The notes beneath the pieces are model-generated. The model was not told the origin of the DNA. It did not search any database and worked only from the letters and a program-made list of their open reading frames with translations. The translations under genes were made by a program, and so were the position numbers. A stretch of DNA of 64,000 bases from Nitrospira sp. ST-bin5 (GTDB lineage: Bacteria > Nitrospirota > Nitrospiria > Nitrospirales > Nitrospiraceae): contig MSXN01000005.1 of NCBI GenBank assembly GCA_002083555.1, positions 74,071 to 138,070 of the forward strand, read 5' to 3'. Below, in pieces: positions 1 through 8,142 of this stretch (its first letter is position 1; every line of letters starts with the position of its first letter).

Positions 1-327
1 GCGCAGGGGCGCTTGGAAGCCAAGCGGTCCGTGCGGTGGGAGGCGCTTCTGCAGGATGATCTCGACCACGATGGCAGGATGGATGTGATGATGGCGGATG
101 ATGGGCAGGGGGCCGATGTCTTGGCCGGAGATGGCATCTACTCGGCCCAGTGGGAGCATGACGGAGTGACTCTGAAGTGGACGGTGGCGCTGGACCGTCT
201 CGAGCCACTCAGCACCGCCGGATTGGTGACGATTCGGGCGGCGGCATCCTATCCGTCGCTTGGTGGCGTGCGGGTGGTGGAGGTGGGAACCGTGCGGGCC
301 AATCCGACATTCACAGGCGCCCGATGA
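1..327 (+). CDS. C-terminal part of a secreted protein, choice-of-anchor-X-like
   Basis: The gene is open at the left edge of the window, so its N-terminus is missing; 108 residues are visible. They contain a calcium-loop-like DHDGRMD stretch (visible residues 22-28) followed by GADVLAGDGIYSAQW. I recognise that wording from choice-of-anchor-X domains in surface-exposed bacterial proteins. No membrane segment is visible. The TGA stop overlaps the ATG of the next gene by four bases (ATGA), which suggests translational coupling and membership of the minor-pilin operon. It may be a pilus-associated or surface protein; its exact function is unknown. Confidence 0.55.
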   Translation, partial: AQGRLEAKRSVRWEALLQDDLDHDGRMDVMMADDGQGADVLAGDGIYSAQWEHDGVTLKWTVALDRLEPLSTAGLVTIRAAASYPSLGGVRVVEVGTVRANPTFTGAR

Positions 328-1064
328 GCGGACCGACTCGACCTCATCGGTGGCTCACAATCCTCATCTCACCGTCCGGGGTGTGTTTGTCAGAACTGAT
401 GGTGGCGTTGGCGATCGGAACATTGGTGTTGGCGGGAAGCCTCGAGGCGTTCAACATGGTGCAGGCTCAGGCCGTTCGCCAGCAACGCATTATGGCCGCC
501 CAACAAGAGATGCGGGTGGGCTTGGAAGTGTTTGAGCAGGAAGTACGCATGGCTTCGTCGTCGACCATTGTCGTTGCCAGGTCTGATCGCTTTGAGTTTT
601 TCGCCAACATCCAGGGGTTGCGGACGGTGACCACCGCCTCTGTCGCGGCCGGTCAAACGGTTTTGCCTGTGCAGAACGGCAGTGGGTGGGATGCAGGGAA
701 AACGGTGGTGCTTTGTGGGGTGAGCGGGTGCGAGTCCCACCGACTAGGGAGCCCAGGTCAGCGCAGCCAACTCCTGCTGAGTGGCTCGGTTGGGGGAACC
801 TATCCGGCGGGTGCGTCGGTAGAGGTGCGCAATCGGGTCACGTACTACACACGGGTTGATGACCGAGATCGCACGCAGTTGATGCGGCAGATTGATGGAG
901 GCGCCGGGGCGTTGATCGGTGATCTGCAGTCCGTGCGTTTGTCGTATTGGGATGAGTGGGGGAAGGCTGGCGCAGGTATCGGTCGGATTATTCGTGTCGC
1001 AGTGGAACTCCTGCCGGTCGTCGGTGCCCCTACGATCGTTCGAGAAGTCGCGGTGCGCTCCTAG
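324..1064 (+). CDS. PilW-like minor type IV prepilin
   Basis: This 246-residue protein has a class III (prepilin) leader. A short polar N-terminus ends at Gly19, and the mature part starts VCLSE with Glu at +5, followed by a hydrophobic helix (about residues 20-42). The prepilin peptidase would cut after Gly19. The remainder is a soluble head without other motifs, as usual for PilW-type minor pilins that prime pilus assembly in the inner membrane and periplasm. I chose the ATG at 324 because it overlaps the upstream stop as ATGA and gives a leader of normal length; a longer in-frame extension to 177 would bury the leader. It is a second PilW besides the one at 5845, with little visible similarity outside the leader. 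Confidence 0.75.
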   Translation: MSGPTRPHRWLTILISPSGVCLSELMVALAIGTLVLAGSLEAFNMVQAQAVRQQRIMAAQQEMRVGLEVFEQEVRMASSSTIVVARSDRFEFFANIQGLRTVTTASVAAGQTVLPVQNGSGWDAGKTVVLCGVSGCESHRLGSPGQRSQLLLSGSVGGTYPAGASVEVRNRVTYYTRVDDRDRTQLMRQIDGGAGALIGDLQSVRLSYWDEWGKAGAGIGRIIRVAVELLPVVGAPTIVREVAVRS

Positions 1065-1091
1065 CGCATCGGATGAAAGGAGTCAGGAGTC

Positions 1092-2564
1092 ATGAAGACG
1101 GTTCAAACACACTCACCACATGAACAGGGTATTGCGCTGTTGGGGGTCATCATTCTTGCGTTGGTGCTGGCGCTGGTGGGCGCGGCGTTGCTGGATCTGG
1201 CAGGGCAAGAGGCGTCGAGCGCCTCGGGAGCCACCGAGGTCGCTGTGGCTCAGGCCGTGGCTGATGCGGCGCAAGATCTGGTCATCGCCTGGTTTCATAG
1301 TCCGCACACCAGCCCATCGGCCTTGGCGGCACTCCTGACCAAGCGGCAGTCGTCCTCAGAGGGAACTCCCTCATTTTTCGACCAGGCCGGCCGGTCTCAA
1401 TTCATCGGAACGGCCGATCGTCCCGATGTGTGGCTCGATGCTTCACGGAGTGCAGATCACCATTTGTTGAACGATGCGGGGACAGGAATGTTTCGGCTCC
1501 TGCAGGATCTCGGTTCAGTGCAAGAGCTGAAGGTCTATGCCCCGAGCGGTCCCGGGTTGCTCTGTACCGTCGACGCAACAGTCGCGACGGTGAGTTCCTC
1601 CGTGAGACATGCGGTCTCGACGCAACTCCGTGCCCTGGAAATTCCGGCACTGCGGGCCGGGATCCAGGTTGGAGGCAATCTTGGTGTGCCTCAGGTCGCG
1701 CCGGAGTCGGGTGCGCTGGTGCATTGGGGAGAGCTGACCGTCGGAGGCGATCTGATTGTCCAGCGGGTGGAAGATCTCCCTTCGCAGAGTGACAGCGCAC
1801 CAGTGACCGGTGTGAGTTATCGCGATATGTCTCATCGCGAAGACCGGTGGTTGTCGATGTTAGTAGGGGGGCCGGTTCATCTCATGCAATTGTCACCGGG
1901 GCAGAGCAGTAGTGGCGTGCTTCCTCTCAATATCCATGCGAATCGGCATCCGACTCCCGGGGTGCGGAGAGATCACTGGGGGTACGAACAGCTCAAGCAA
2001 CTTGCCAAACAATATGGCACCTACGTGGCAATTGATCGGGATGGTCTCTTGTATTCGAGTGGGTCGGTGGAGCCAGGCCGCGGGGTGACCCCCGACGACT
2101 ATCTACGCTCACGCAGTGTTGGCGATACTCGAGGCCTCATCTTCATTGACACTTTAGATCAGAAAGCTCCGCGGGCCGACAACCTTGGGGTGGTTCGGTT
2201 GAATACGGCCTATCTTGAGGCGGTCCTTGTTGTGCAAGGCCATGTCATGGTGGGTCCCGCTGGGTCGGGGCAGTCCCTCTCTGTGTTGAGCCCTCCTGCC
2301 GGAGGAAGCGGGACTGCCGGGAGCCGGACTTCAGTATCACTCTCGAATATTCATCTGAACGGGGTGCTCTATGCCGTCGGGAATATCACGCTCGATCGCT
2401 CCATGCGGGTGTTCGGGGCCGTAGCGGCGGAGGGGACGATTGCGACGACTCACCCGGGGGCGACCATGGAGCTGTGGTACGACCACGAGATGGGGCGCGG
2501 ACTGTTTCGCGGGATTCCGGTTGTTATGCGCGCGCCCGGGACCTGGATGGTCCGATATGAATGA
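1092..2564 (+). CDS. PilX/GspK-like pilus assembly protein
   Basis: This 490-residue protein has a prepilin-like N-terminus: the leader ends at Gly13, followed by IALLGVIILALVLALVG. It lacks Glu at +5, as GspK/PilX-type tip subunits commonly do. The head is long and gives no recognisable domain, apart from Ser/Gly-rich stretches around residues 395-415. A clear ribosome binding site (AAAGGAGTCAGGAGT) sits just before the ATG. It lies 27 bp after the PilW-like gene and 28 bp before the ATPase gene, so the three probably form one operon. GspK-type proteins sit at the pilus or pseudopilus tip and have large heads, which fits the length. The subfamily assignment is tentative. Confidence 0.6.
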   Translation: MKTVQTHSPHEQGIALLGVIILALVLALVGAALLDLAGQEASSASGATEVAVAQAVADAAQDLVIAWFHSPHTSPSALAALLTKRQSSSEGTPSFFDQAGRSQFIGTADRPDVWLDASRSADHHLLNDAGTGMFRLLQDLGSVQELKVYAPSGPGLLCTVDATVATVSSSVRHAVSTQLRALEIPALRAGIQVGGNLGVPQVAPESGALVHWGELTVGGDLIVQRVEDLPSQSDSAPVTGVSYRDMSHREDRWLSMLVGGPVHLMQLSPGQSSSGVLPLNIHANRHPTPGVRRDHWGYEQLKQLAKQYGTYVAIDRDGLLYSSGSVEPGRGVTPDDYLRSRSVGDTRGLIFIDTLDQKAPRADNLGVVRLNTAYLEAVLVVQGHVMVGPAGSGQSLSVLSPPAGGSGTAGSRTSVSLSNIHLNGVLYAVGNITLDRSMRVFGAVAAEGTIATTHPGATMELWYDHEMGRGLFRGIPVVMRAPGTWMVRYE

Positions 2565-2592
2565 CACCGACTTGGCAGGGAGGAGGTGGAGA

Positions 2593-4404
2593 GTGCAGAG
2601 TCCAGGCGACAAGCTTCCCAACGCGAATCCGTCGAACAACGTAGAACGTCCGCTAAGCAAGAATCCGGCTGCTCGTATGGATCGGGAGCGCCGCCTCCTG
2701 TCGCTGCTGGTGACTCGCGGCGTGCTCAGTCAGGATGAGAGGGAAGCCGCGCTTGAGGCGGTACGGGTGGAAGGTGTGGACCTGGAGTCGCTCCTCCTCG
2801 ACACGTATCACGTTGCCAAGTCAGACTTTGGCGCCGCGCTTAGCGAGTATTTTAGCTGCCCGTTCCTTGCGTATGACGAGCGCGCTGTTCTAGAGGTGGC
2901 CCTCCTCAAGAATCTCCGCATTGAGTATCTCAGGAAAAGCGCGTGGGTGCCGATCAAGCGGCAGGGAGCGGTGGTGGAGATTCTGAGGACGGATCCTCAG
3001 GATCTCGATAAAGATCCGGACATCCGTCGGGCATTCCCACGGCTGACGATTCGAGTCGTGGTTGGACTACGGCGCGATCTCGAGAAGTGGTTGCTTCTGG
3101 CCACCGAGCAGTCGGCTCGCGGGGCGATCGCCGACATTCTCGGCGAACTCGTGCATGAGGTCTGGAACGAAGCCGACGGCAACGTGCAGCAGATTACGGA
3201 GCACGATTCCGCCATTGTGCGACTGGCGAACCAATTGATTGCGGAGGCCGACCGGCTTGGGGCCTCGGATATTCATATAGAGCCCTATTCGACCGGACGT
3301 GACACCGCCGTGCGCTTCCGTGTTGACGGGACCTGCTTCCCCTACATGAAGATTCCCTCCGGATACCGGCGTGCGGTCGTGTCACGCATCAAGATCATGG
3401 CCAATCTGGATATCGCGGAGCGGCGCAAACCTCAGGATGGCAAGATTCGCTATCGCCTCGGAAAAGATCGGGATCTTGAGCTGCGTGTGGCGACGCTCCC
3501 TACGGCGGGAGAGAACGAAGATGTCACGTTGCGACTCTTAACCGCAAAAACGCCGATGCCGTTGGAGGCCATGGAGTTTATGCCGGGTGTTTTGGAGACC
3601 GTGAAGGAATTGGTCGAACGTCCGCAGGGCATTCTCCTTTGCGTGGGGCCGACCGGGTCCGGGAAAACGACGACCCTGCATGCCCTGTTGAAGCAGGTGA
3701 ATACCGATGCCCGCAAGATCGTGACGGCAGAGGATCCGATCGAGCTGACCCAGGAGGGGCTCCGTCAAGTGCAGGTGCATCCCAAGATCGGCTTCACCTT
3801 CGCTGCGGCCATGCGGGCATTTCTGCGGGCCGATCCGGATATCATCATGATCGGGGAGATGCGCGATAAAGAAACAGCGGATATCGCGATTGAGGCGTCA
3901 CTCACAGGTCACTTGGTGATGAGTACGCTGCATACCAACAGTGCCGTCGAGACCGTCACGCGACTGTTGGATATGGGGTGCGATGCTTTCAACTTTTCCG
4001 ATGCGATGCTAGGCGTGCTGGCGCAACGATTGTGCAAGCGCCTCTGTGTGCACTGCAAAGAGGCGTACCATCCTGATCGGCAGGAGTTTGACGATTTGAC
4101 TCAGTCCTATGGAGTGGGTGACTGGGAACGAGTCGGAGTCACGTATTCGCCGGAGCTGAACCTCTATCGCGCGCGTGGGTGTGAGCGGTGCAATCAGAGC
4201 GGATTTAAAGGCCGAATGGCACTGCATGAGCTGCTGGTCGGTTCCGACGACGTAAAGCGGTGTATTCAGTCCCGGGCCAGAACGGCAGAGATGGCGGGTG
4301 TTGCGAAGCGTGAGGGGATGGTGACTCTGCTCCAACATGGGATTCAGAAAATTTTCGAAGGCGTCACCACCTATCGACAAGTTCGTGCCGTGGCTGTGAA
4401 GTGA
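2593..4404 (+). CDS. pilB: PilB/GspE-family assembly ATPase
   Basis: This 603-residue hexameric AAA-like ATPase drives pilin polymerisation or type II secretion on the cytoplasmic face. An N-terminal MshEN/T2SSE-N region (about 30-150) precedes the catalytic domain. Visible motifs are Walker A GPTGSGKTTT, Asp box, Walker B region DIIMIGEMRD and His box GHLVMSTLHT. A zinc-type tetracysteine module (CKRLCVHC ... CERC) marks the extension ATPases rather than the retraction ATPase PilT. I chose the GTG at 2593 because a strong AGGGAGGAGG ribosome site lies about seven bases upstream; an ATG at 2557 overlapping the previous gene is the alternative. It could equally be called gspE; the prepilin neighbours favour pilus assembly. 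No platform gene (pilC/gspF) is in the window. Confidence 0.85.
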   Translation: MQSPGDKLPNANPSNNVERPLSKNPAARMDRERRLLSLLVTRGVLSQDEREAALEAVRVEGVDLESLLLDTYHVAKSDFGAALSEYFSCPFLAYDERAVLEVALLKNLRIEYLRKSAWVPIKRQGAVVEILRTDPQDLDKDPDIRRAFPRLTIRVVVGLRRDLEKWLLLATEQSARGAIADILGELVHEVWNEADGNVQQITEHDSAIVRLANQLIAEADRLGASDIHIEPYSTGRDTAVRFRVDGTCFPYMKIPSGYRRAVVSRIKIMANLDIAERRKPQDGKIRYRLGKDRDLELRVATLPTAGENEDVTLRLLTAKTPMPLEAMEFMPGVLETVKELVERPQGILLCVGPTGSGKTTTLHALLKQVNTDARKIVTAEDPIELTQEGLRQVQVHPKIGFTFAAAMRAFLRADPDIIMIGEMRDKETADIAIEASLTGHLVMSTLHTNSAVETVTRLLDMGCDAFNFSDAMLGVLAQRLCKRLCVHCKEAYHPDRQEFDDLTQSYGVGDWERVGVTYSPELNLYRARGCERCNQSGFKGRMALHELLVGSDDVKRCIQSRARTAEMAGVAKREGMVTLLQHGIQKIFEGVTTYRQVRAVAVK

Positions 4405-4745
4405 AGAATCGATTCAGATTTTCTCGCGCCCGTAGGACCAACCGTTAATGTCTCTCACCCCGGGTGGCTTTCCTTTTGAGGCTTGCCTGAGGTGTCTCTC
4501 CAGCCTTCAGCCAACCACCATTATATGTAGTGACCAGGGGGCATTTGAGGGTCGCTCCATCTCAGGCCGCAAAGGGGTCGCGCGCGCATGGGCACAGACT
4601 CCCGGCCAAAATTTGTCGGCACATTGCGCGAAAAACGCCCATCACACGCTCAGTCTTGCTCCGGACAAGTCTTGATAAATCAAGTGGTTAAACTGCAGCG
4701 CAAGGGCCTCCGTAACGGCATGCCCCTTGCTCGGTTGGGGGTGCC
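4405..4745. other. Intergenic stretch before the fimT operon
   Basis: These 341 bp carry no convincing gene. A 75-codon open frame at 4448-4675 has no ribosome site and a composition unlike its neighbours. The stretch contains a short perfect palindrome, CTTGATAAATCAAG (4671-4684), possibly an operator, and ends in a sigma-54-like promoter motif (4716-4731). Confidence 0.5.
4716..4731 (+). promoter_or_regulatory. Candidate sigma-54 (RpoN) promoter before fimT
   Basis: The sequence CGGCATGCCCCTTGCT matches the -24/-12 consensus TGGCAYRNNNNTTGCW at every fixed position except the first base. RpoN controls pilin genes in Pseudomonas, Geobacter and Myxococcus, which fits the neighbouring pilin operon. 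The predicted transcript start (about 4743) would leave only a few bases before the ATG at 4746. Either the mRNA is nearly leaderless or the match is fortuitous. Confidence 0.45.
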
Positions 4746-5261
4746 ATGATGCACCCAAGACCAAACAGGCTACGCAAGGTCCGTACACAGGAAGGGGGGT
4801 TCACCCTTCTTGAGATCATGATCGTCGTTGTCATTGTTGGAATTGCGGCAGGGTTGGCCGTTCCGAATCTGACGCTTATGTATGCCAAGTATGAGCTGTA
4901 CCAAACAACAACGACAATCTATAACCGCCTCATGATGGCTCGCTCCGCTGCCATCAGCCGGAACGCTATGATCGTGGCCACTCCAGCCAATATACCGATG
5001 GGCCTAGACCAGGTGACGTTTACAGCTCCACTCGGGGTAGAAACATTGCCGCTCAACGTGAGATTTGTCCTCCCGCTACCGGTCAATCCTATCGGGTATA
5101 CGCCGAGAGGGCTGAGCACCTCGCCTCTGGCGGCTCAGACGATTCAATTGCAAAGCGTCCGTAATCCCAATCTGATTTACACGATCTCGCTCGCGCCATC
5201 GGGGAAGGTGACGTGGTGTCGGCAGGCCATCAACCCCTGTGTGGTGAACGCCACATCATGA
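4746..5261 (+). CDS. fimT: FimT/GspH-type minor prepilin
   Basis: This 171-residue protein has a textbook prepilin leader: a basic N-terminus ending in GG (17-18), then FTLLEIMIVVVIVGIAAG with Phe at +1 and Glu at +5. The head ends with the SGKVTWC pattern typical of GspH/FimT/FimU domains, where a late beta-strand pair precedes a cysteine. As a minor pilin it would join the priming complex with PilV, PilW, PilX and PilY1, encoded directly downstream. ATG 4746 and ATG 4749 are adjacent and cannot be separated; the Shine-Dalgarno is only a G-rich stretch. It is the first gene of the second pilin set and follows a possible sigma-54 promoter. Confidence 0.85.
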   Translation: MMHPRPNRLRKVRTQEGGFTLLEIMIVVVIVGIAAGLAVPNLTLMYAKYELYQTTTTIYNRLMMARSAAISRNAMIVATPANIPMGLDQVTFTAPLGVETLPLNVRFVLPLPVNPIGYTPRGLSTSPLAAQTIQLQSVRNPNLIYTISLAPSGKVTWCRQAINPCVVNATS

Positions 5262-5797
5262 ACAGAGGAACAGGCGAACCCATCATGAACGTACACAACG
5301 AAAAGGGCTTCACGTTGGCTGAGGTGTTGGTATCGGCGGCCATTCTCGGTGTGGGCGTGATGGGCATGGCGGCTATGCAGGGCATGTCACTCGGGAAGAA
5401 TGTGGATGCCAACGATTTGTCTATTGTGACGAACATTGCCGCCGACATGATGGAGCGGATTCAGAACAACCGGCGGTACTCCTGGGCGTATCACAATCTC
5501 GATACGACCGGCCCGGGTAACTGTCTTGTAGGGGGATTACCGGCTCCGCCGCCACTTGGCATCCAGCCGATTACCAACCCGCAGGTCACACAGGTGGTTC
5601 AGGGAGATTGTACCCAGTGGCGTGCGAGAGTCCTCGGTTCGAATCTTGTGAATGCAGTTGGTTTGGTGACGGCGACTCAAGTGGCACCGGCCGGATCCGG
5701 AGCCATGCAGGTCACAGTCAGGGTGAACTGGAACGACCGAGGGGAAGGGCAACGACCCAGGACCGTGGCATTTCAAACGCTTGTCGTTCCTGAGTAA
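5258..5797 (+). CDS. pilV: PilV-type minor prepilin
   Basis: This 179-residue protein has a prepilin leader ending at Gly17, followed by FTLAEVLVSAAILGVGVMGMAAMQ, with Phe at +1 and Glu at +5. The run AAILGVGVMGMAAMQ is characteristic of PilV. PilV is part of the minor-pilin priming complex that initiates assembly and displays PilY1. The start ATG at 5258 overlaps the fimT stop (ATGA). A second in-frame ATG at 5285 would give an eight-residue leader and is a valid alternative. It is in tandem with fimT, pilW and pilX. Confidence 0.85.
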   Translation: MNRGTGEPIMNVHNEKGFTLAEVLVSAAILGVGVMGMAAMQGMSLGKNVDANDLSIVTNIAADMMERIQNNRRYSWAYHNLDTTGPGNCLVGGLPAPPPLGIQPITNPQVTQVVQGDCTQWRARVLGSNLVNAVGLVTATQVAPAGSGAMQVTVRVNWNDRGEGQRPRTVAFQTLVVPE

Positions 5798-5844
5798 TCA
5801 GTGAACAGTCGGGTTGAGTCAGGCGAGAAGGACTAGGTGAACCG

Positions 5845-7074
5845 ATGACGACACAGGCGCAGGTGCGGAGCCAGGCCCAAGCGGGATTTACGCTGACGGA
5901 AGTCATGGTCGCGACCATGATGACGACGGCCCTCCTGGCGGCGGGGTTCGGGGCTTTGACCGTAAGTCAGAAGACCACCAGGGTCAGCGGTCAGGTTGGG
6001 AACACCCAAGCCACAGCTCGCAACGCTCTCGATATGATCACGGCCGATCTCAAACTGGCTGGTTTCGGGATGCAGGGACTCACGACACCCGTCGGGGGCT
6101 GTCATATCAACGGGACTCCGTCCGCGCTCGTGCCCTCAGACAACAATCCGGCAGGTGCCGATTTCGGACCTGACTCTATCTCAATGGTCGTGCCGATGAC
6201 GAATTCGATTACGGCGGTGGGGGCACTGTGGCAGGTGTTTGTGCCACCGAACGGGACCATTGGGGGGCCGAAGACACCCATTACCAATATCCCAATGCCG
6301 GCGAACGCCACTACGGGGATGGGCAATGCTCTCCCTGGAGGGTTTCTCTCGCTGCCTGGGAACGTCGTGTCGCTGGGCGGGGTGGCTGGATCAATCATCC
6401 AGGCGGCAAATGTCGGCGGTTTAACCGTAAACCCGGCTATTCAGGATCCGACGGCGTTTGGTACCGGAACTCAAGTCTATTTAGTGCAGTGCATCACGTA
6501 TCAGGTAATTCCTCCGCCTGATATTCTCAACATCTGTCTTGGATCGGCACCCTGTCTCGTTCGTGGAGCAGTGCCACCGGCGCTGGTCTTGCCGGGTGCG
6601 GTGCCGAACTGCAATCAGCCAAACGCGAATTGCATGCCCATTATGGATGGGGTCGAGGATCTTCAACTGGCCTATGCCTGCGACGGTTGTAGCCCCCTCA
6701 TCAATTCAGGAAATCCTGACGGGCAGATCGATGACATCAGCGGGAATAACATCTTTGACACCCCCGATTTTGTTACGGATAGGAACTGGTTCGGCGCGGC
6801 GGCGCCATTTGGCGCGACCATGACGCCGGCGAAGATCCGTATGGCGCAAGTCACGATTGTTGCCCGGCAAACGCAACTAGACCAGGGGATGGGCGAAGGC
6901 ATCTCGACGAACGTCTCGAACAATAACGCGATTACCAATGTGAGTGATCACAACCATGCGACCGGGGTCTTCGCTCTTGGCGATAACGCCACCCCTGCCC
7001 AACAGCAGGCCTACATGCAGTTTCGCAGGCGCGTGCAGACTCGCACGGTCGAGCTTAGAAATCTGAGGTCATAA
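5845..7074 (+). CDS. pilW: PilW-type minor prepilin
   Basis: This 409-residue protein has a leader ending at Gly14, then FTLTEVMVATMMTTALLAAGFGAL with Glu at +5. The following helix (NTQATARNALDMITADLKLAGFGMQG) is the PilW signature region, in which the pilin helix continues before the head. The head is rich in Asn, Pro and Gly and contains several cysteines, probably disulphide-bonded after export. A ribosome site (AGGTGAA) precedes the ATG. In the operon it is followed after two bases by pilX, the usual pilV-pilW-pilX-pilY1 order. It is larger than the other PilW-like gene at 324 and not a close copy of it. Confidence 0.85.
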   Translation: MTTQAQVRSQAQAGFTLTEVMVATMMTTALLAAGFGALTVSQKTTRVSGQVGNTQATARNALDMITADLKLAGFGMQGLTTPVGGCHINGTPSALVPSDNNPAGADFGPDSISMVVPMTNSITAVGALWQVFVPPNGTIGGPKTPITNIPMPANATTGMGNALPGGFLSLPGNVVSLGGVAGSIIQAANVGGLTVNPAIQDPTAFGTGTQVYLVQCITYQVIPPPDILNICLGSAPCLVRGAVPPALVLPGAVPNCNQPNANCMPIMDGVEDLQLAYACDGCSPLINSGNPDGQIDDISGNNIFDTPDFVTDRNWFGAAAPFGATMTPAKIRMAQVTIVARQTQLDQGMGEGISTNVSNNNAITNVSDHNHATGVFALGDNATPAQQQAYMQFRRRVQTRTVELRNLRS

Positions 7075-7076
7075 CT

Positions 7077-7685
7077 ATGAGACAGGCTGATGGCAATCGC
7101 GCAGAAGAATGCCGACGAGGCTCGCTGAGTCTCGATGAACGAGGCACCTCGTTCATGACCGTGATGGTGATCATGCTCATGACCGGGACGCTCGGCGTAG
7201 CAGCACTCACCATGACCGGTTTGGAAAACTCAATGGCCGGTGCAATCAGGATGGTAGAGGAAGGGACGAGTGCCGCGGAGTCCTGTGTCGGTATGTCGGT
7301 GAACGTGATTCAGAGTTCGGTTGATCCTGGAGCGGTTCCCGCCATACTCATCGCTCCGGCTGGACCTGTGCCGGCGGCCAATGCTGCCATACTCAGTCAG
7401 GAAATCAACGGAGCTCCGGTCGCGATGAGGAATAACCCTGATGTAGCGGTGGGTGCCGGGAATGCCCCCAACCTCACAATGACCGTGAATAACTATCTGG
7501 TAAACGGGGACATCGATTTTCTCTACAGCAAGCAGCGGGCCGGCAGCAATGAAGAGACGAAGGATTTTTTCTACCGCGTCGATTGCACCGCGGCGAATGC
7601 GGCGACTGGAGCTACGAGCCGGGTTATTGCGGTATTTGATTGCCTCCATCTGGGGTCCGATACCTGTCAGCGCCGGGCATTGTAA
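7077..7685 (+). CDS. pilX: PilX-type minor prepilin
   Basis: This 202-residue protein has an N-terminus of the PilX type: a polar leader ending at Gly23 (DERG), then TSFMTVMVIMLMTGTLGVAALTMTGLENSMAGAIR. PilX proteins keep the hydrophobic helix and the conserved ENSMAG-like stretch but lack Glu at +5, as seen here. Three cysteines in the C-terminal part may form disulphides. The gene starts two bases after the pilW stop, and its product is expected in the tip or priming complex. The leader is long (23 residues) for this class, and an unseen alternative start is possible. Confidence 0.8.
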   Translation: MRQADGNRAEECRRGSLSLDERGTSFMTVMVIMLMTGTLGVAALTMTGLENSMAGAIRMVEEGTSAAESCVGMSVNVIQSSVDPGAVPAILIAPAGPVPAANAAILSQEINGAPVAMRNNPDVAVGAGNAPNLTMTVNNYLVNGDIDFLYSKQRAGSNEETKDFFYRVDCTAANAATGATSRVIAVFDCLHLGSDTCQRRAL

Positions 7686-7705
7686 CGCGTCACAGAAGAG
7701 GAACC

Positions 7706-8083
7706 ATGATGATGGATATGCCACCTAACAGCCTATTGAAACAACTAAAGCCGTCTGGAGCCTCTTGTATAAAAAGTGTGGGAGCGGGTGTGCTCCTAGG
7801 GCTTTGTGGCTTTGTGGGCCTCGCTGATTCTAGGGCTCAGGCAGATCCGATTCCCCTCAGCGTGATGTCCAGCCTCCAGCCCGGTACGATTACGGCGGTT
7901 CATCACGAGACCGTATCAATTAACGGAAAAGAATATGGGTTCGATGCGGAAGTGCAGGCGCGCGATCAGGACGACAACCATCTTGAGGTAGCCGCCATCC
8001 GGCCGAATCTCGAGGTGAAATTTCACGTGAAAAAAAACGAATCGAACAAAATCGATCTGATCATTGTCTACATGCCCCAATAG
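7706..8083 (+). CDS. Small exported protein in the PilY2 position
   Basis: This 125-residue protein starts at an ATG triplet (7706, 7709 or 7712) with AGAGGAACC just upstream. A Sec-type signal peptide is visible (about residues 21-47, ending SRAQA). The mature part is a small all-beta-looking domain with GTITAVHHETVSINGKEY and EVKFHVKK, ending in IDLIIVYMP. Its place, between pilX and pilY1, its size and the beta pattern resemble the PilY2 accessory proteins of Pseudomonas. This is an inference from position and secondary structure, as no diagnostic motif is present. Confidence 0.6.
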   Translation: MMMDMPPNSLLKQLKPSGASCIKSVGAGVLLGLCGFVGLADSRAQADPIPLSVMSSLQPGTITAVHHETVSINGKEYGFDAEVQARDQDDNHLEVAAIRPNLEVKFHVKKNESNKIDLIIVYMPQ

Positions 8084-8142
8084 CGGGGACGGCAGGGGTA
8101 GAAACTATGTTTGCTGCAAGTCACACGATCGAGGAGGGTGCC

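Noticed and set aside
4448..4675. 75-codon frame between the ATPase and fimT genes
   Set aside because: No ribosome site, no homology that I recognise, and a composition unlike its neighbours; treated as intergenic.
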